Assembly (NCBI GenBank): GCA_963778165.1 | Contig: CAVZTE010000005.1 | Coordinates: forward strand, 682,001 to 746,000 | DNA: 64,000 nt | Reading direction: 5' to 3' | Source of the DNA: Bog-756 sp963778165 | Lineage (GTDB): Bacteria > Actinomycetota > Acidimicrobiia > Acidimicrobiales > RAAP-2 | Shown: piece after piece, positions 35,882-44,724 of the stretch | Numbering within the stretch: the stretch's first letter is position 1 | Layout of the letters: every line of letters starts with the position of its first letter | Translations under genes and position numbers: made by a program | The notes under the pieces: generated by a model | What the model saw: the letters and a program-made list of their open reading frames with translations, nothing else | The model's database searches: none | What the model was told of the DNA's origin: nothing

Positions 35882-36322
35882 TCAGAAGGTCGCCTTCGTT
35901 CCCGGAGCAAGAGTGATCGTCTTGGTACACACGTAGGCCGTAAAAGACTGACCCTTCGGCGTGTAGGTTGCGGTACCGCCGGTGATCTTGCCAACGGCCT
36001 TTTCCTCCGTGTTGCCGCTGCCGGTGCACTTGTTCGGCGTGACTTTCGTGAGCGTCGGCTTGGCGATGACGGTTGTCTTCTTGTTTGTGCTCCAGGTAAG
36101 CGTTCCGCCGTTAGCTAGCGCCGCTTCACTCCCACTGGCACTGGTGTACCCCGTCACCTTCGGAGTACAAGTAGTGATGGTGACGACTCCGCTCTTGGCA
36201 GACAACTTCGAACAGCTCGCAGACGTCGTTGCCCCGGCAGTGCCGGACAAACCACCGACGACGACTGCACTCGGCACGGCCAACGCCGCGACCAAGGCAA
36301 TGACTACTGGAAATCTACGCAT
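35882..36322 (-). CDS. small secreted protein, paralogue of 25804-26241
   Basis: The 146-residue protein has a Sec signal (MRRFPVVIALVAALAVPSAV). The mature core TTVIAKPTLTKVTPNKC and KAVGKITGGTATYTPKG and the end LAPGTKATF closely match the paralogue. Four Cys (SCSKLS, TTCTPK, NKCTG, YVCTK) are in equivalent positions. The ATG at 36322 follows GGGGAAG. It has no recognised domain; probably a secreted disulfide-bonded protein. The duplication appears to include the terminator. Confidence 0.82.
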   Translation of the reverse strand: MRRFPVVIALVAALAVPSAVVVGGLSGTAGATTSASCSKLSAKSGVVTITTCTPKVTGYTSASGSEAALANGGTLTWSTNKKTTVIAKPTLTKVTPNKCTGSGNTEEKAVGKITGGTATYTPKGQSFTAYVCTKTITLAPGTKATF

Positions 36323-36635
36323 ACTTCCCCCCGCTGACTCTTCACGGCAACGAACCATTCGCGCCGGCTACCAAACTACCTCCGTTTTGGCTCCACGACC
36401 TGCAAGAGCGAGCGGCAATGACGTAGTGCCTGGTCGTGGGGCAGGCCCAAAAGGCAAACCACCTGGTCAGAGCAAGTGATATTGACGAACTGAACGTCAC
36501 TGGCTTGCTAGCAAGTGAGTAGGGAAAGCGTCATCCACCCGGTGATAGGAGATAGTCAGGCCAGCTGCAGTTCCCCCGAGTCACCGTTGTGCCGGAACGC
36601 AGTTCGTGTGACCCGCATCCGGGTCCTTGGTCAAG
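36323..36635. other. intergenic region
   Basis: About 313 bases without a supported gene or structure. Confidence 0.4.
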
Positions 36636-36842
36636 ATGCGGTGCCTGGGTGCCGACAAGACCAACATGGCATTCGGAGAAATTCACGCCCCGTTGAGGGT
36701 GACCCTCGACGACCAGGGCCACCGCTGTGCCGAATGCTTCAATGCGCTCAAGCAGGACGAGGCGTTCCTGGCTCCCGAGGACAGCCAGCGGTGGGTGTGT
36801 TCTGGCTGCTACGTGAAGCTTCTCCCGGGCACCCAATCCTGA
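36636..36842 (+). CDS. small putative zinc-binding protein
   Basis: The protein is 68 residues from the ATG at 36636; an in-frame ATG at 36666 would give a shorter form beginning MAFGEIHAPL. Two Cys pairs, HRCAECFNAL and WVCSGCYVKL, spaced 21 residues apart suggest a zinc knuckle. No ribosome site is clear and no family is recognised. Confidence 0.45.
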   Translation: MRCLGADKTNMAFGEIHAPLRVTLDDQGHRCAECFNALKQDEAFLAPEDSQRWVCSGCYVKLLPGTQS

Positions 36843-37001
36843 CATTTCTCCGCAGTCGGGCAATAGCGGCATTTGGGGATAGGCAGGGGCTGAAGTTCGG
36901 CCGTGCCCCCAGATGGAGCTGCTTGTAAGTCGGTGGCCTCCTTGCGGCACGTGTGAAGCTGGCCGTTGTGGAATCAGTCTGCGAACGTAACCGCGCCAAT
37001 G

Positions 37002-37928
37002 TCACTGGGGGATGAAACGGTGGATAGCCTCGTTGGCGTGGTCCTGATAGGACGAGTTGGCCAAATCAGGGAAGATACCCGATTGCTCGACCATGGGACC
37101 CTTCAACTTGCCCGCCGCGCTGGCATAGAATACGCCGCTCAAAAGCGTCGGGTCGGTTACACCGTCGACGAGTCGCTTCGAGCCCACGCCAAGCTCGTGG
37201 GAGATACCTAGGCGGGGCATGATGTGTTTGGCCGCAAAGCGCAGTGGTGGCGCAGCGCCAGCGGCAGCTTCGGTGCCCGTGGTGTTGCCGGGGCTCACAG
37301 TGATGAAGCGGAGGTCGGGGTAGTGGCGCGCCAAGTGGGCCATCCACAAGGCCCCGATGTACTTGACCTGACCGAAAGCAAGGTTCTGATCATATTTTCG
37401 ATCAGCGAAGTAGCTGCCGTCGATGACGGTAGTTAGTTCGTCGGTGGAGGTTGAGACGAAGGTGGGCCGTTTGAACCCCAACTTCGGAATCCCCCTGGCT
37501 GCTTCGCTTGCGACGAACACCGCTACCTCGCTAAGTCGATTCTCGGTCAGGAGTCCTTCGAGGAGAACGGCGTGACCGAGAACGTTCGTTGCGAACAGTT
37601 TGGTGGCCCCGTCAGCGGTCAAGTCCATCAAGGTCTTGTTGCCGATTACACCAGCGTTCATGACCAGTGCGTCGAGAGATCCGCTGATTGCCACTAGGCC
37701 GGTGCGGACCGAACCAAGATCCGCGACGTCCATGAGAATGATGTCGAAGATGTCTCGGCCGGTCACGGCTTCGAGATCGGCCTTTGCCTGTTTCGCCCGA
37801 TCCTGGTTTCGGCACGCCAGGTAGATCCGCGCGAAGTCAGAACGTACTGCCAGTTGACGGGCGACCTCCTTGCCGATTCCGACGTTGGCGCCCGTGATGA
37901 GTGCCGTCTTTCCCTGGAGCGCGCTCAT
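37002..37928 (-). CDS. short-chain dehydrogenase (protochlorophyllide-reductase-like), altered active site
   Basis: The protein is 308 residues from the ATG at 37928. The nucleotide-binding motif is TALITGANVGIGKEVARQL and the NAG motif is LVMNAGVIGNK. At the usual catalytic YxxxK the sequence is AFGQVKYIG, so Phe replaces Tyr. The insert between, and the length, fit the light-dependent-reductase-like SDR subgroup common in actinobacteria. The start overlaps the DUF1330-like gene by 4 bp. With Tyr lost, oxidoreductase activity is doubtful. Confidence 0.88.
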   Translation of the reverse strand: MSALQGKTALITGANVGIGKEVARQLAVRSDFARIYLACRNQDRAKQAKADLEAVTGRDIFDIILMDVADLGSVRTGLVAISGSLDALVMNAGVIGNKTLMDLTADGATKLFATNVLGHAVLLEGLLTENRLSEVAVFVASEAARGIPKLGFKRPTFVSTSTDELTTVIDGSYFADRKYDQNLAFGQVKYIGALWMAHLARHYPDLRFITVSPGNTTGTEAAAGAAPPLRFAAKHIMPRLGISHELGVGSKRLVDGVTDPTLLSGVFYASAAGKLKGPMVEQSGIFPDLANSSYQDHANEAIHRFIPQ

Positions 37929-38245
37929 TCTGAGTCTCCCCCAACCTTTGTGGGCGTAGGGAGGCCGTCGAGCAAGCTGAAACGGGCATCCATCGCGGCA
38001 CCTCGGACCTCGATCAGCTGTTGATACTCGGGAGAGTTGTACCACCTGAGTGCCGTCTCATGATCCGGAAACTGCACGATCACCCCTGAGGATTGCCCGG
38101 TTTCGCCATCCAGAATTTCCCAGTTGCCAGCGGCGAGAACCTCGGCTCCGTGCTCTTGAGCGGTCTTTCCAGCGGCGGCGGCGTACTTCTCCCGGTAAAC
38201 ATCTGGGTCCTTAACGGTGAACTCGACGACTACGTATGCGCTCAT
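37925..38245 (-). CDS. DUF1330-like dimeric ferredoxin-fold protein
   Basis: This 106-residue protein opens MSAYVVVEFTVKDPDVYREK and has VIVQFPDHETALRWYNSPEY, the signature of DUF1330, a small alpha/beta barrel dimer. Function is unknown; such proteins are often beside dehydrogenases. It overlaps the downstream SDR by 4 bp (ATGA), so they are one operon. Confidence 0.9.
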   Translation of the reverse strand: MSAYVVVEFTVKDPDVYREKYAAAAGKTAQEHGAEVLAAGNWEILDGETGQSSGVIVQFPDHETALRWYNSPEYQQLIEVRGAAMDARFSLLDGLPTPTKVGGDSE

Positions 38246-38313
38246 GGGGTTAACTCCCTGGTTGTCGGTTGTTATCGGCTTCCTGCGTCTTCAATCTCAG
38301 ACTCCGACAGGCG

Positions 38314-39063
38314 CTACGTGGCGACCCGGCCTCCATCGACTGCAAGAGTGACGCCGTGGACGAAGCTGGCATCGTCACTGGCAAGAAAGACGATTGCGGA
38401 AGCAAGCTCCTCTGGCTCGGCAACGCGACCTGCTGGCGCGAGTGCTGCGAGCTGATTCACCACCTCGTCGGAGACCGCTTCCATCATGCGGGTGCGCGTC
38501 GGGCCGGGGGCAACGGCGTTCACTCGAACACCACTCGGGCCGTATTCGGAGGCCCAAGTCTTGGTCAGCAGCTCGAGAGCCGCTCGGCTGGCGCCGTACA
38601 ACGCCATGCCAGCCTGTCCAAAGCTGGCCACCATCGTGGAGATGTTGACTATCGAGCCCCACCCACGTTCGGCCATAGCTGGTGCCAGTGACCGAACGAG
38701 GAAGAACGGAACCTTGACGTTCAGTGCAAAGGTCTCGTCGAACTGAGCCTCGGTGGCTGCGCTGCTCGGTCCGAGCAAGGCGACACCGGCGTTGTTGATG
38801 AGGATGTCGACGTGACCGCCACCTGCCTCAATGGCCCACTCCACCAGGTCCTGTGCCGATTTCAGATCGCTCAAGGAAGTGAGCTGGAACGTCGCGCTGC
38901 CTCCGCTACCTTCGATCTCGGCGACCACATCTTTGGCTCGTTGTTCGTTGCGTCCGACGATCAGTACGTGAGCGCCGCGAGCGGCCAAGGCCAAGGCCGT
39001 GGCCTTGCCGATTCCACTCGTCGAGCCCGTTACCAGTGCCGTCTTGCCGCTTAGATCAGTCAT
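38314..39063 (-). CDS. SDR-family oxidoreductase with YxxxR active site
   Basis: The protein is 249 residues from the ATG at 39063. The cofactor motif is TALVTGSTSGIGKATALAL, NAG is ILINNAGVALLG, the catalytic Ser is in IVNISTMV, and the Tyr motif is ALYGASRAALEL, where Arg replaces the catalytic Lys of YxxxK. The C-terminus (FVHGVTLAVDGG) is of the classical SDR type. It is divergent from the TetR gene at 39156 and likely under its control, with the 16-bp palindrome between them. Confidence 0.9.
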   Translation of the reverse strand: MTDLSGKTALVTGSTSGIGKATALALAARGAHVLIVGRNEQRAKDVVAEIEGSGGSATFQLTSLSDLKSAQDLVEWAIEAGGGHVDILINNAGVALLGPSSAATEAQFDETFALNVKVPFFLVRSLAPAMAERGWGSIVNISTMVASFGQAGMALYGASRAALELLTKTWASEYGPSGVRVNAVAPGPTRTRMMEAVSDEVVNQLAALAPAGRVAEPEELASAIVFLASDDASFVHGVTLAVDGGRVAT

Positions 39064-39118
39064 ACGTGCCCTGCTCTCGTAGAAATGGGTTACGTGACTC
39101 ACTCTGACACCTCGATAA

Positions 39119-39134
39119 TGGGTTGTCAAACCCA
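39119..39134. promoter_or_regulatory. candidate TetR operator
   Basis: The perfect inverted repeat TGGGTT-GTCA-AACCCA lies between divergent SDR and TetR genes, 22 bp before the TetR start. TetR proteins typically bind such palindromes to control themselves and the divergent gene. Binding is inferred. Confidence 0.6.
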
Positions 39135-39155
39135 AAATCTTGATAAGGTTGGTGC

Positions 39156-39761
39156 ATGGTCAATGAGACGAGCGACCGGCCGAAGCTCACCCCCAAGGGA
39201 GCGCGCACCCGGGCACGAATTGTGGAGGAGGCCGCCGCCCTGATCCATGAGCGCGGAGTGGCGGGCACCACCTTGGACGACGTCAAGGCAGCGGCGGGAG
39301 TGAGCGGCTCTCAGATGTACCACTACTTTCCCGACAAGGACGAGCTCGTGCAGGCAGTCATCGACCACCAGGCTGAGAGCATCGTCAATCGCCAGCGGCA
39401 GGCGCTCAGCAGCGCGGAAGGAGTTGAAGCCTGGCGGAGCATGGTGATCGCCGCAGCGAAGCGCACCAAAGCAAAAGGGGGCTGCCAACTTGGCTCGCTC
39501 GTTGGTCAACTCGCCGAGCGTGATCCCGTGGCCCGAACGCTGATCGCGGCGGGGTTCGATCAGTGGGCAGCCGCCCTCAGCGATGGGCTGAGAGCCCTTC
39601 ATGCCGACGGGAAGCTCCCGTCGGACATCGACCCAGAGGCCCTCGCCACGACTCTGCTTGCCACACTCCAAGGGGGACTTCTACTCGCACAGGTACATGA
39701 GAATCCTCGTCCGTTCGAGACTGCCGTCAATACCCTTCTCGCCCTTGCCATCGGCAAATGA
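39156..39761 (+). CDS. TetR-family transcriptional regulator
   Basis: The 201-residue protein has the HTH RIVEEAAALIHERGVAGTTL, then DDVKAAAGVSGSQMYHYF, and a helical ligand domain ending LLALAIGK. It is divergent from the SDR at 38314 with a palindrome between, so probably represses it and itself. Confidence 0.92.
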   Translation: MVNETSDRPKLTPKGARTRARIVEEAAALIHERGVAGTTLDDVKAAAGVSGSQMYHYFPDKDELVQAVIDHQAESIVNRQRQALSSAEGVEAWRSMVIAAAKRTKAKGGCQLGSLVGQLAERDPVARTLIAAGFDQWAAALSDGLRALHADGKLPSDIDPEALATTLLATLQGGLLLAQVHENPRPFETAVNTLLALAIGK

Positions 39762-39848
39762 GCCAAGCCAGGATCAACAGCGGCCGTCAGAGCAGTCGGC
39801 TCACGGCTCTTGGATGTGGGCTGGCCTCGTCAAGATGATCGGAACCCT

Positions 39849-40160
39849 GTGACACCTCCGCTCGTGGGGGAGCCGTTTCACCTCGACCTCGACGGGACGG
39901 CAATCGCCGGCCGCTATATCGAAGTGGACCCCCCGAACCGCATGCTGCTGAGATGGGACCGTCAAGGAATCGACATGGCGACTTCGGCACCTATTTTCAT
40001 TCAGATCACGCTCACATCGACGAGTGGAGGCACAAACGTAAAGGTGGAATTTTCCGGCCTAAGTGCTGAGGACGCCGCCTTCTATCCACAGCTCTGGGAG
40101 CGCCACCTTGACCGGATCGCAGCTGCCTTGTCAGGCGCCACACCTGCGCATGGCGACTGA
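39849..40160 (+). pseudogene. truncated SRPBCC/AHSA1 domain
   Basis: The C-terminal two-thirds of an AHSA1-type SRPBCC domain is readable: GRYIEVDPPNRMLLRWDRQG, then FIQITLTSTSGGTNVKVEFS and a helix WERHLDRIAAAL. The usual N-terminal strand and WWG region are absent, the preceding sequence is not conserved, and no ribosome site is seen (the GTG at 39849 or an ATG at 39810 could be used). It is most likely a fragment. Confidence 0.5.
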
Positions 40161-40362
40161 GTCAGGAACGCATCCTCTGATGTCAATGATCGGCAGTCGT
40201 GACTGACTCCAAGTCGCGATCCAGCATGAGGACCGACCCTCATTGCCCTCTCGACCGGTGATTTCGAAAGCCTAAGCAGGTCAACGGGGGTGCCATCAAA
40301 GTGCCGATCTACCATGTCAATAGCCGCCGCCGAGTCGGTGATCAGGGATGGTCGGGCGGCTC
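40161..40362. other. short intergenic region with dispersed-repeat copy B
   Basis: Contains the repeat at 40290-40350 and no supported gene. Confidence 0.5.
40290..40350. repeat. dispersed repeat, copy B (long form)
   Basis: The core GCCGCCGCCGAGTCGGTGATC (here with T in GAGTCGG) is at 40321-40342. A second block, TGCCATCAAAGTGCCGATCT (40291-40310), also occurs in copy D upstream of its core, so the full repeat is about 60 bp. Confidence 0.65.
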
Positions 40363-40704
40363 CTATTGCTGGGAGTGGCAGAGGCTTTTTCCTCGGTCAA
40401 GCTCACTATTGAACAACTTTGTGTCGGTCACGCTGTTGGCGGCACTCAGGTCGCTGCCAATCTTCTTCAAGGTCGGGCTACCTGAATGCTGCAATGCGCT
40501 TTGGAGGCGCGGAGCTGTGCGGTAGACGTAGAATCCACCGGTAGGTGGTGCGGTCTTCTCAGGGCCTTGTTTGTTGAGCTGCGTGCAAGCAGCCAGGTAG
40601 GCCTTCGAAGGTGTGGTCTTTGATGCGGTGGCCCCACAAGCACAAAGTAGGGCAGCCGTCATAAATATCGCAGCGGCAGTGGTTGTCGAAGGACGTTTGG
40701 CCAT
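40363..40704 (-). CDS. small lipoprotein
   Basis: The 113-residue protein has a lipoprotein signal MAKRPSTTTAAAIFMTAALL with lipobox LLCAC. The mature part is hydrophilic with paired Cys and a C-terminal helix (TKLFNSELDRGKSLCHSQQ). No family is recognised. It is one of several orphan lipoproteins in this region. Confidence 0.75.
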   Translation of the reverse strand: MAKRPSTTTAAAIFMTAALLCACGATASKTTPSKAYLAACTQLNKQGPEKTAPPTGGFYVYRTAPRLQSALQHSGSPTLKKIGSDLSAANSVTDTKLFNSELDRGKSLCHSQQ

Positions 40705-41187
40705 GAGAGAAGATCTCCAATATCGGATGGAGCAGAACTACACAACCCTGGTGCGTACGCCTATCCGGTGCGTCCGCTCAGCAGTCGTACCGTATCGACA
40801 GAGGCCACTTCGAGTCGAACCAGGTGAGATCCGAAGTACGTCCCGCACAGGGCGGCCGAATCGGTTTTGGGGCCTAGAGCGGGGATAGCCGTAGGTCCGT
40901 CATGGACTGCGGCTGGGCTTCCATTACCGCAAGCGGTTATCAAGACGGCGACAACTCCGATTGCGTCGAGCGCTTGGTCCGACTCGTCCCCCTCATGTCC
41001 CAACGATAGACCCAGTAGTTCCACTTGTTCTGTCGAGTCACCGTCCTACAAACATACGGGGATACAACGTCGCTACCGCCGCCGACCCGTTTTCTGTGGC
41101 AGGTGGTAGATGCACCGATGACTTGTTCGACTATGCACCGTCTTTACTGGTGATTAGATCAGGAGTTCCAGAGGAAAGGGTCATAGC
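40705..41187. other. intergenic region with one doubtful lipoprotein-like frame
   Basis: A minus-strand frame at 40761-41024 contains VVAVLITACGNGSP, a lipobox-like LITAC, but its N-terminus (MELLGLSLGHEGDESD) is acidic, not basic. In another frame MRGTSRTKRSTQ precedes, but joining it needs a deletion rather than an insertion. Not annotated as a gene. Confidence 0.3.
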
Positions 41188-41788
41188 ATGTCTAAATCGG
41201 TGCTCTACATGTCGATGTCACTTGACGGGTACATCGCCGGCCCAAATGACCGACCCGGCAACCCCGGCGGTGACGACTTCATGAGGCTGCACGAATGGTA
41301 CGGATTTGCGGCAGTGACTGGGCCGAGCGAGGAGACTATTGAATCCGCGAGGATGGGCAGACATTTTCTTGACGAAATCAGAGAGACCGGTGCCGTTCTC
41401 TCTGGACGCAATACTGTGGAACAGACCGATCACTGGGGTGGTGACCACCACGATGGCGTACCGATCTTTGTACCCAGTCACAGGCCGCCGGGTCCATCGG
41501 CTAAGAAATATCCACTCGTGACGTATGTAGCGGACGGCATCACTCAGCGCGATGTCGCAGGCGAAAGCCGCCGCGGGTGACCGCAACGTCCTCGTGCATG
41601 GCGCATACACGGCACAGGCGGCCCTTACCACGGGTGTCCTCGACGAGTTGCAGATTCATCAGGTCCCAGTGATGTTCGGAAACGGGCGCCGACTGTTTGA
41701 CGTGTTGCCGGAGCGGATCGAGTTGGAGATCGTGCGAGTGATCGATACCCCAGAAGCCACGCACATCCGATACCGCATCGCGTCCTGA
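41188..41788 (+). CDS. RibD-like dihydrofolate reductase-family protein (frameshifted)
   Basis: The protein is 199 residues after removing one extra base near 41547 (a C in ACTCAGC). The N-terminus MSKSVLYMSMSLDGYIAGPN and the LSGRNTVEQTDHWGG segment are typical of the RibD C-terminal/DHFR-like family. The corrected tail, LVHGAYTAQAALTTGVLDEL and QVPVMFGNGRRLFD, completes the nucleotide-binding fold. Such proteins use NADPH or act as pterin or riboflavin reductases; the exact role is unknown. Frameshift polarity is as elsewhere. Confidence 0.85.
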
Positions 41789-41845
41789 CCGTCAGCTTAT
41801 CTACACGCTGCGGTGACAGTTCGCGGACCGCGAGCCAACCCGGTC

Positions 41846-41924
41846 GATAGCCGCCGCCGAGCCGGTGATCGGGGGCACCCCTTAGTCGTGTTCGGTAGCT
41901 GAGCCGGTGATCCGGGGCACCCCC
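41846..41924. repeat. dispersed repeat, copy C (tandem pair)
   Basis: Two units are adjacent: GCCGCCGCCGAGCCGGTGATC (from 41850) ending GGGGGCACCCC, and a shorter GAGCCGGTGATCCGGGGCAC at 41901-41920, in the gap between the RibD-like and DUF2510 genes. Confidence 0.65.
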
Positions 41925-42000
41925 AATTAAGCGGGGCTGTCCGGCTTCGCCTTTGGGGCGGGTCACGGGCAAGGATCGTCGATCTGCATACGATTGGTAA

Positions 42001-42363
42001 ATGCATACTGGAACTGCTCTAGCTGCCGCCACAACATGCACGACCAAAGCGGGTAACGCTGCACTGGGATTGGTCATCCTGGCGGCCATCATTGGTGCGG
42101 TTGCACTGTTTGCAACACTAAATGCGCAAGCGCGGCGAAAACTCGCTGTTGCCAACTCAGAGCTGGCATTCCTCCGACCGGAATATGAGCGGCTGCGGGG
42201 TATCGGACCGACGCGCGGATTGCAGCACTCTCCCTTTGCGATGAGTGCTGGGTGGCATCCTGATCCAACGGGCCGTCATGAGTATCGAATCTGGGATGGG
42301 TACAGCTGGGGCAACAACGTTGCCGACAGCGGGGTTACGTCAGAGGATCCATTGACCAGTTAG
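42001..42363 (+). CDS. DUF2510-containing small membrane protein
   Basis: The 120-residue protein has one membrane helix (ALGLVILAAIIGAVALFATL), a linker helix, and a C-terminal DUF2510 motif, GWHPDPTGRHEYRIWDGYSW. This motif usually marks the cytosolic side of actinobacterial membrane proteins. Function is unknown. Confidence 0.8.
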   Translation: MHTGTALAAATTCTTKAGNAALGLVILAAIIGAVALFATLNAQARRKLAVANSELAFLRPEYERLRGIGPTRGLQHSPFAMSAGWHPDPTGRHEYRIWDGYSWGNNVADSGVTSEDPLTS

Positions 42364-42708
42364 GGCGATGGAGCCCTCCGCGATGGTTGCTCGGTATGGA
42401 ACGCAGAGGTCTCAGATCTGATTCGCTGCTGCTGTCAATCGCCACCTCGGCAACAGGGCCTCCGCCGTCCTGATTGAACCCGACCGATCTGACACCGGCG
42501 ACGTAAGCGTCATGGAGCCCTACTGAAAGAGCAGGAGGGAGATGGTCCCCCTGAGCTGGGTCTGGGGGCCATCGTGAGTGCACATCACGGACCGAAAAGC
42601 TACTCCTCATCGGGCCGGGCGGCCCGGCACCCGTATCCGGGGCACAGGTGTTCCGGGACACGTTGGCGGGCTGGGTGTAGGTTCGTCCTATCCGATCGGG
42701 AGGTAAGT
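42364..42708. other. 345-bp intergenic region
   Basis: No assignable gene, hairpin or repeat was seen. Confidence 0.4.
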
Positions 42709-42963
42709 GTGACCGGCGTACTCTTTGGTTTGGACGGCGTATTCGTACTTCTGATCGCACTGGTAACGCTCATCATCCCGATCTGGGCGCTGGTCGATTC
42801 GATTTCCCGGCCCACGGGCGCATTCACGGCCGCTGGGTCCTCAAAGGGCATGTGGATCGCTCTGATCGTACTGTTCTGGCTCTTTACCGGAATCGTTGGA
42901 GTCATACTCTCCGTTGTTTACTTGGCTTCGATTCGACCTCGGGTAAAGGCAGTGATGCCTTAG
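42709..42963 (+). CDS. two-helix membrane protein, DUF2516/PLDc_N-like
   Basis: The protein is 84 residues from a GTG at 42709, 5 bp after GGGAGGT. It has two hydrophobic helices flanking the motif VDSISRPTGAFTAAG, like the actinobacterial membrane family DUF2516 and the PLDc_N domain. The C-terminus (YLASIRPRVKAV) is basic. Function is unknown. Confidence 0.7.
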   Translation: MTGVLFGLDGVFVLLIALVTLIIPIWALVDSISRPTGAFTAAGSSKGMWIALIVLFWLFTGIVGVILSVVYLASIRPRVKAVMP

Positions 42964-43634
42964 TAATCGGCCCCATCCCGGCGGTCGGGGCAGTCGACGC
43001 TCCACGTCGCCACAAGTTCATTCATCTCTGGCGCAGTTCTCCGGGTACCGGTGTCCTTGGTGCATGACCCCAACGCAGGGTTGCCCTGCACCGGGGCTTG
43101 TGGTTGCCCCGCAACCGGCAACGGCGAATCCGAGGGCTGCGACGACGACCATCCTCGCTACGTTCCGGCGCATCTGCTCATTCTCGCATTCACTACTACC
43201 TGTACCCCACCGACCCGGTGTTTCGGGATACCCCCTGCTGGCCCTCGCCTGCCATCCGCTCGACGTGACCGATTAGTTGGTCCCAGAGCCGCTCGGCGGC
43301 CCGCTGCTGCTCGATGAGCAGGTAGCGATGAACGACTTCCTTCGCCTAACCCGTGGTCACGTTCCCTTCAGAACGCATGGCTTTGATCGCCGGAATCGGT
43401 GCAAGATGGTGGTCCCAGACCAGCACGTGGGCGACCTCGTGGCAGGTACACCGCCATCAAAGTGCAGATTCGGCCACGGTCGATAACGCCCGGCTCATCC
43501 GGTGGTCAAGGATAGTCCTGCCTCTGGACTTCGTCATTCGGGGTATCAGGTCAAGGCCGTGCGGACGTGCCACGTCAGACCTTGGCTTGTTCGAAGCTGT
43601 CCGAACAGCGCCATCATGACGGACCTCACTGTGT
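42964..43634. other. 671-bp intergenic region
   Basis: No convincing gene was found; short frames at 43051, 43277 and 43353 lack recognisable content. Dispersed-repeat copy D lies at 43450-43520. Confidence 0.45.
43450..43520. repeat. dispersed repeat, copy D
   Basis: It includes GCCATCAAAGTGCAGAT (43453-43469), shared with copy B, and a diverged core from GATAACGCCCGG to CATCCGGTGGTCAAGGAT. The order and spacing of the two blocks match copy B. Confidence 0.55.
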
Positions 43635-44672
43635 TCATTGACGACCCAGCGTCACGGCAATCCACGTCAGGTCGGCCCTCGTGCGGTCTTCGTCCCCCGC
43701 ATCGGCGTCACTTCCGACTATCTCGCTGACGCATCCGGACAGTTTGGGGCTGACCAGGGGTTCAGGAATACCAAATACATCCCTGAGCCAAAGTGTCCGT
43801 TCACTTCCCCAGTAGCGAAGCATGGTTACACCACCGTCCGCCAGGTCGCTGACGAAGCCCTCGGTGGTCACGAAACCTGCCCACGTCAAGTGGACGCCGT
43901 CGTATTCACTCGCGACCGCCCCCCAATCAGGCAAGACGTGGTGCACGCTGCCAGCCCGGGCGGCGTGCTGGGTCTCCACCGCACAAAGGCCGCGAATCTC
44001 CGCCATATGTTGATTCGGACCCGGCAACTCCCAGCCGAGATGCCCCTGAGAGGCGGCCTTGGGATACGACTCCACTAGGCGTACCCAGTCGGATGGATGA
44101 TCGATCGTCCACAGCCGAGTATCCGGGCGGACAGGCAGGAGCCATCGTGTGATCGGCCCCGGCATCATCTCCCATGCCGAGATGAGATCGTCATGGATCT
44201 CTGGAGGAGGATCGGTAACCGTCCAGAAGCCGTCCCAAACAAATTCCCCGTTGCTGTAGACCCGGTCGAAATCGCGAAACCTCGCCACTGGTTCCCATTC
44301 TTTGGTGTCGGTGATCCAACATTGCTGCAAGGCTGGCTCCGAGGAGCCTAAGAGATCGTCGGCAAACCGATCCTGCAGGGCTTCGGCAATTGCCACCCGG
44401 GCTGGGGCTTTCGTGTAGGCGAGGGCCAGTGAATCAGGTGCTCCGCCGCTCCATGGCCCAGCGATGGATTCCGCAGCCTCCAATGCAGCCGACAGAAGTT
44501 GACCTGAGGACATGAGCTCCACCTGCTCTGCCGCTTCCCGGACCGCCGGGGGCTGACTATCCAGGAGTGCTTCAAACGGGTGGAACTCATCTCGATGTTG
44601 GGCTTCAAGTCGATCGAGCAGAGCCACCCCGACCGGGGCCGCCAAAAGGTCTTCGATCGATGGCTTCACCAC
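43635..44672 (-). CDS. 345-residue protein of unknown function
   Basis: A single long protein (MVKPSIEDLLAAPVGVALLD at the start) has no signal or membrane helix. It is rich in Trp and acidic residues, with EWEPVARFRDFDRVYSNGEF and LRYWGSERTLWLRDVFGIPE. No family was recognised. The length, absence of frame breaks and codon bias support a real gene. It is isolated, with repeat copy E upstream. Confidence 0.7.
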   Translation of the reverse strand: MVKPSIEDLLAAPVGVALLDRLEAQHRDEFHPFEALLDSQPPAVREAAEQVELMSSGQLLSAALEAAESIAGPWSGGAPDSLALAYTKAPARVAIAEALQDRFADDLLGSSEPALQQCWITDTKEWEPVARFRDFDRVYSNGEFVWDGFWTVTDPPPEIHDDLISAWEMMPGPITRWLLPVRPDTRLWTIDHPSDWVRLVESYPKAASQGHLGWELPGPNQHMAEIRGLCAVETQHAARAGSVHHVLPDWGAVASEYDGVHLTWAGFVTTEGFVSDLADGGVTMLRYWGSERTLWLRDVFGIPEPLVSPKLSGCVSEIVGSDADAGDEDRTRADLTWIAVTLGRQ

Positions 44673-44724
44673 TTCAGTATCCCCAAGGAAGGCCGAGACC
44701 GCCTGATATCGGGTTCAGCCACGG

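Noticed and set aside
40761..41024. Possible lipoprotein with LITAC
   Set aside because: The N-terminus is acidic rather than basic, and restoring a basic N-region needs a deletion, opposite in polarity to every other frameshift in the window.
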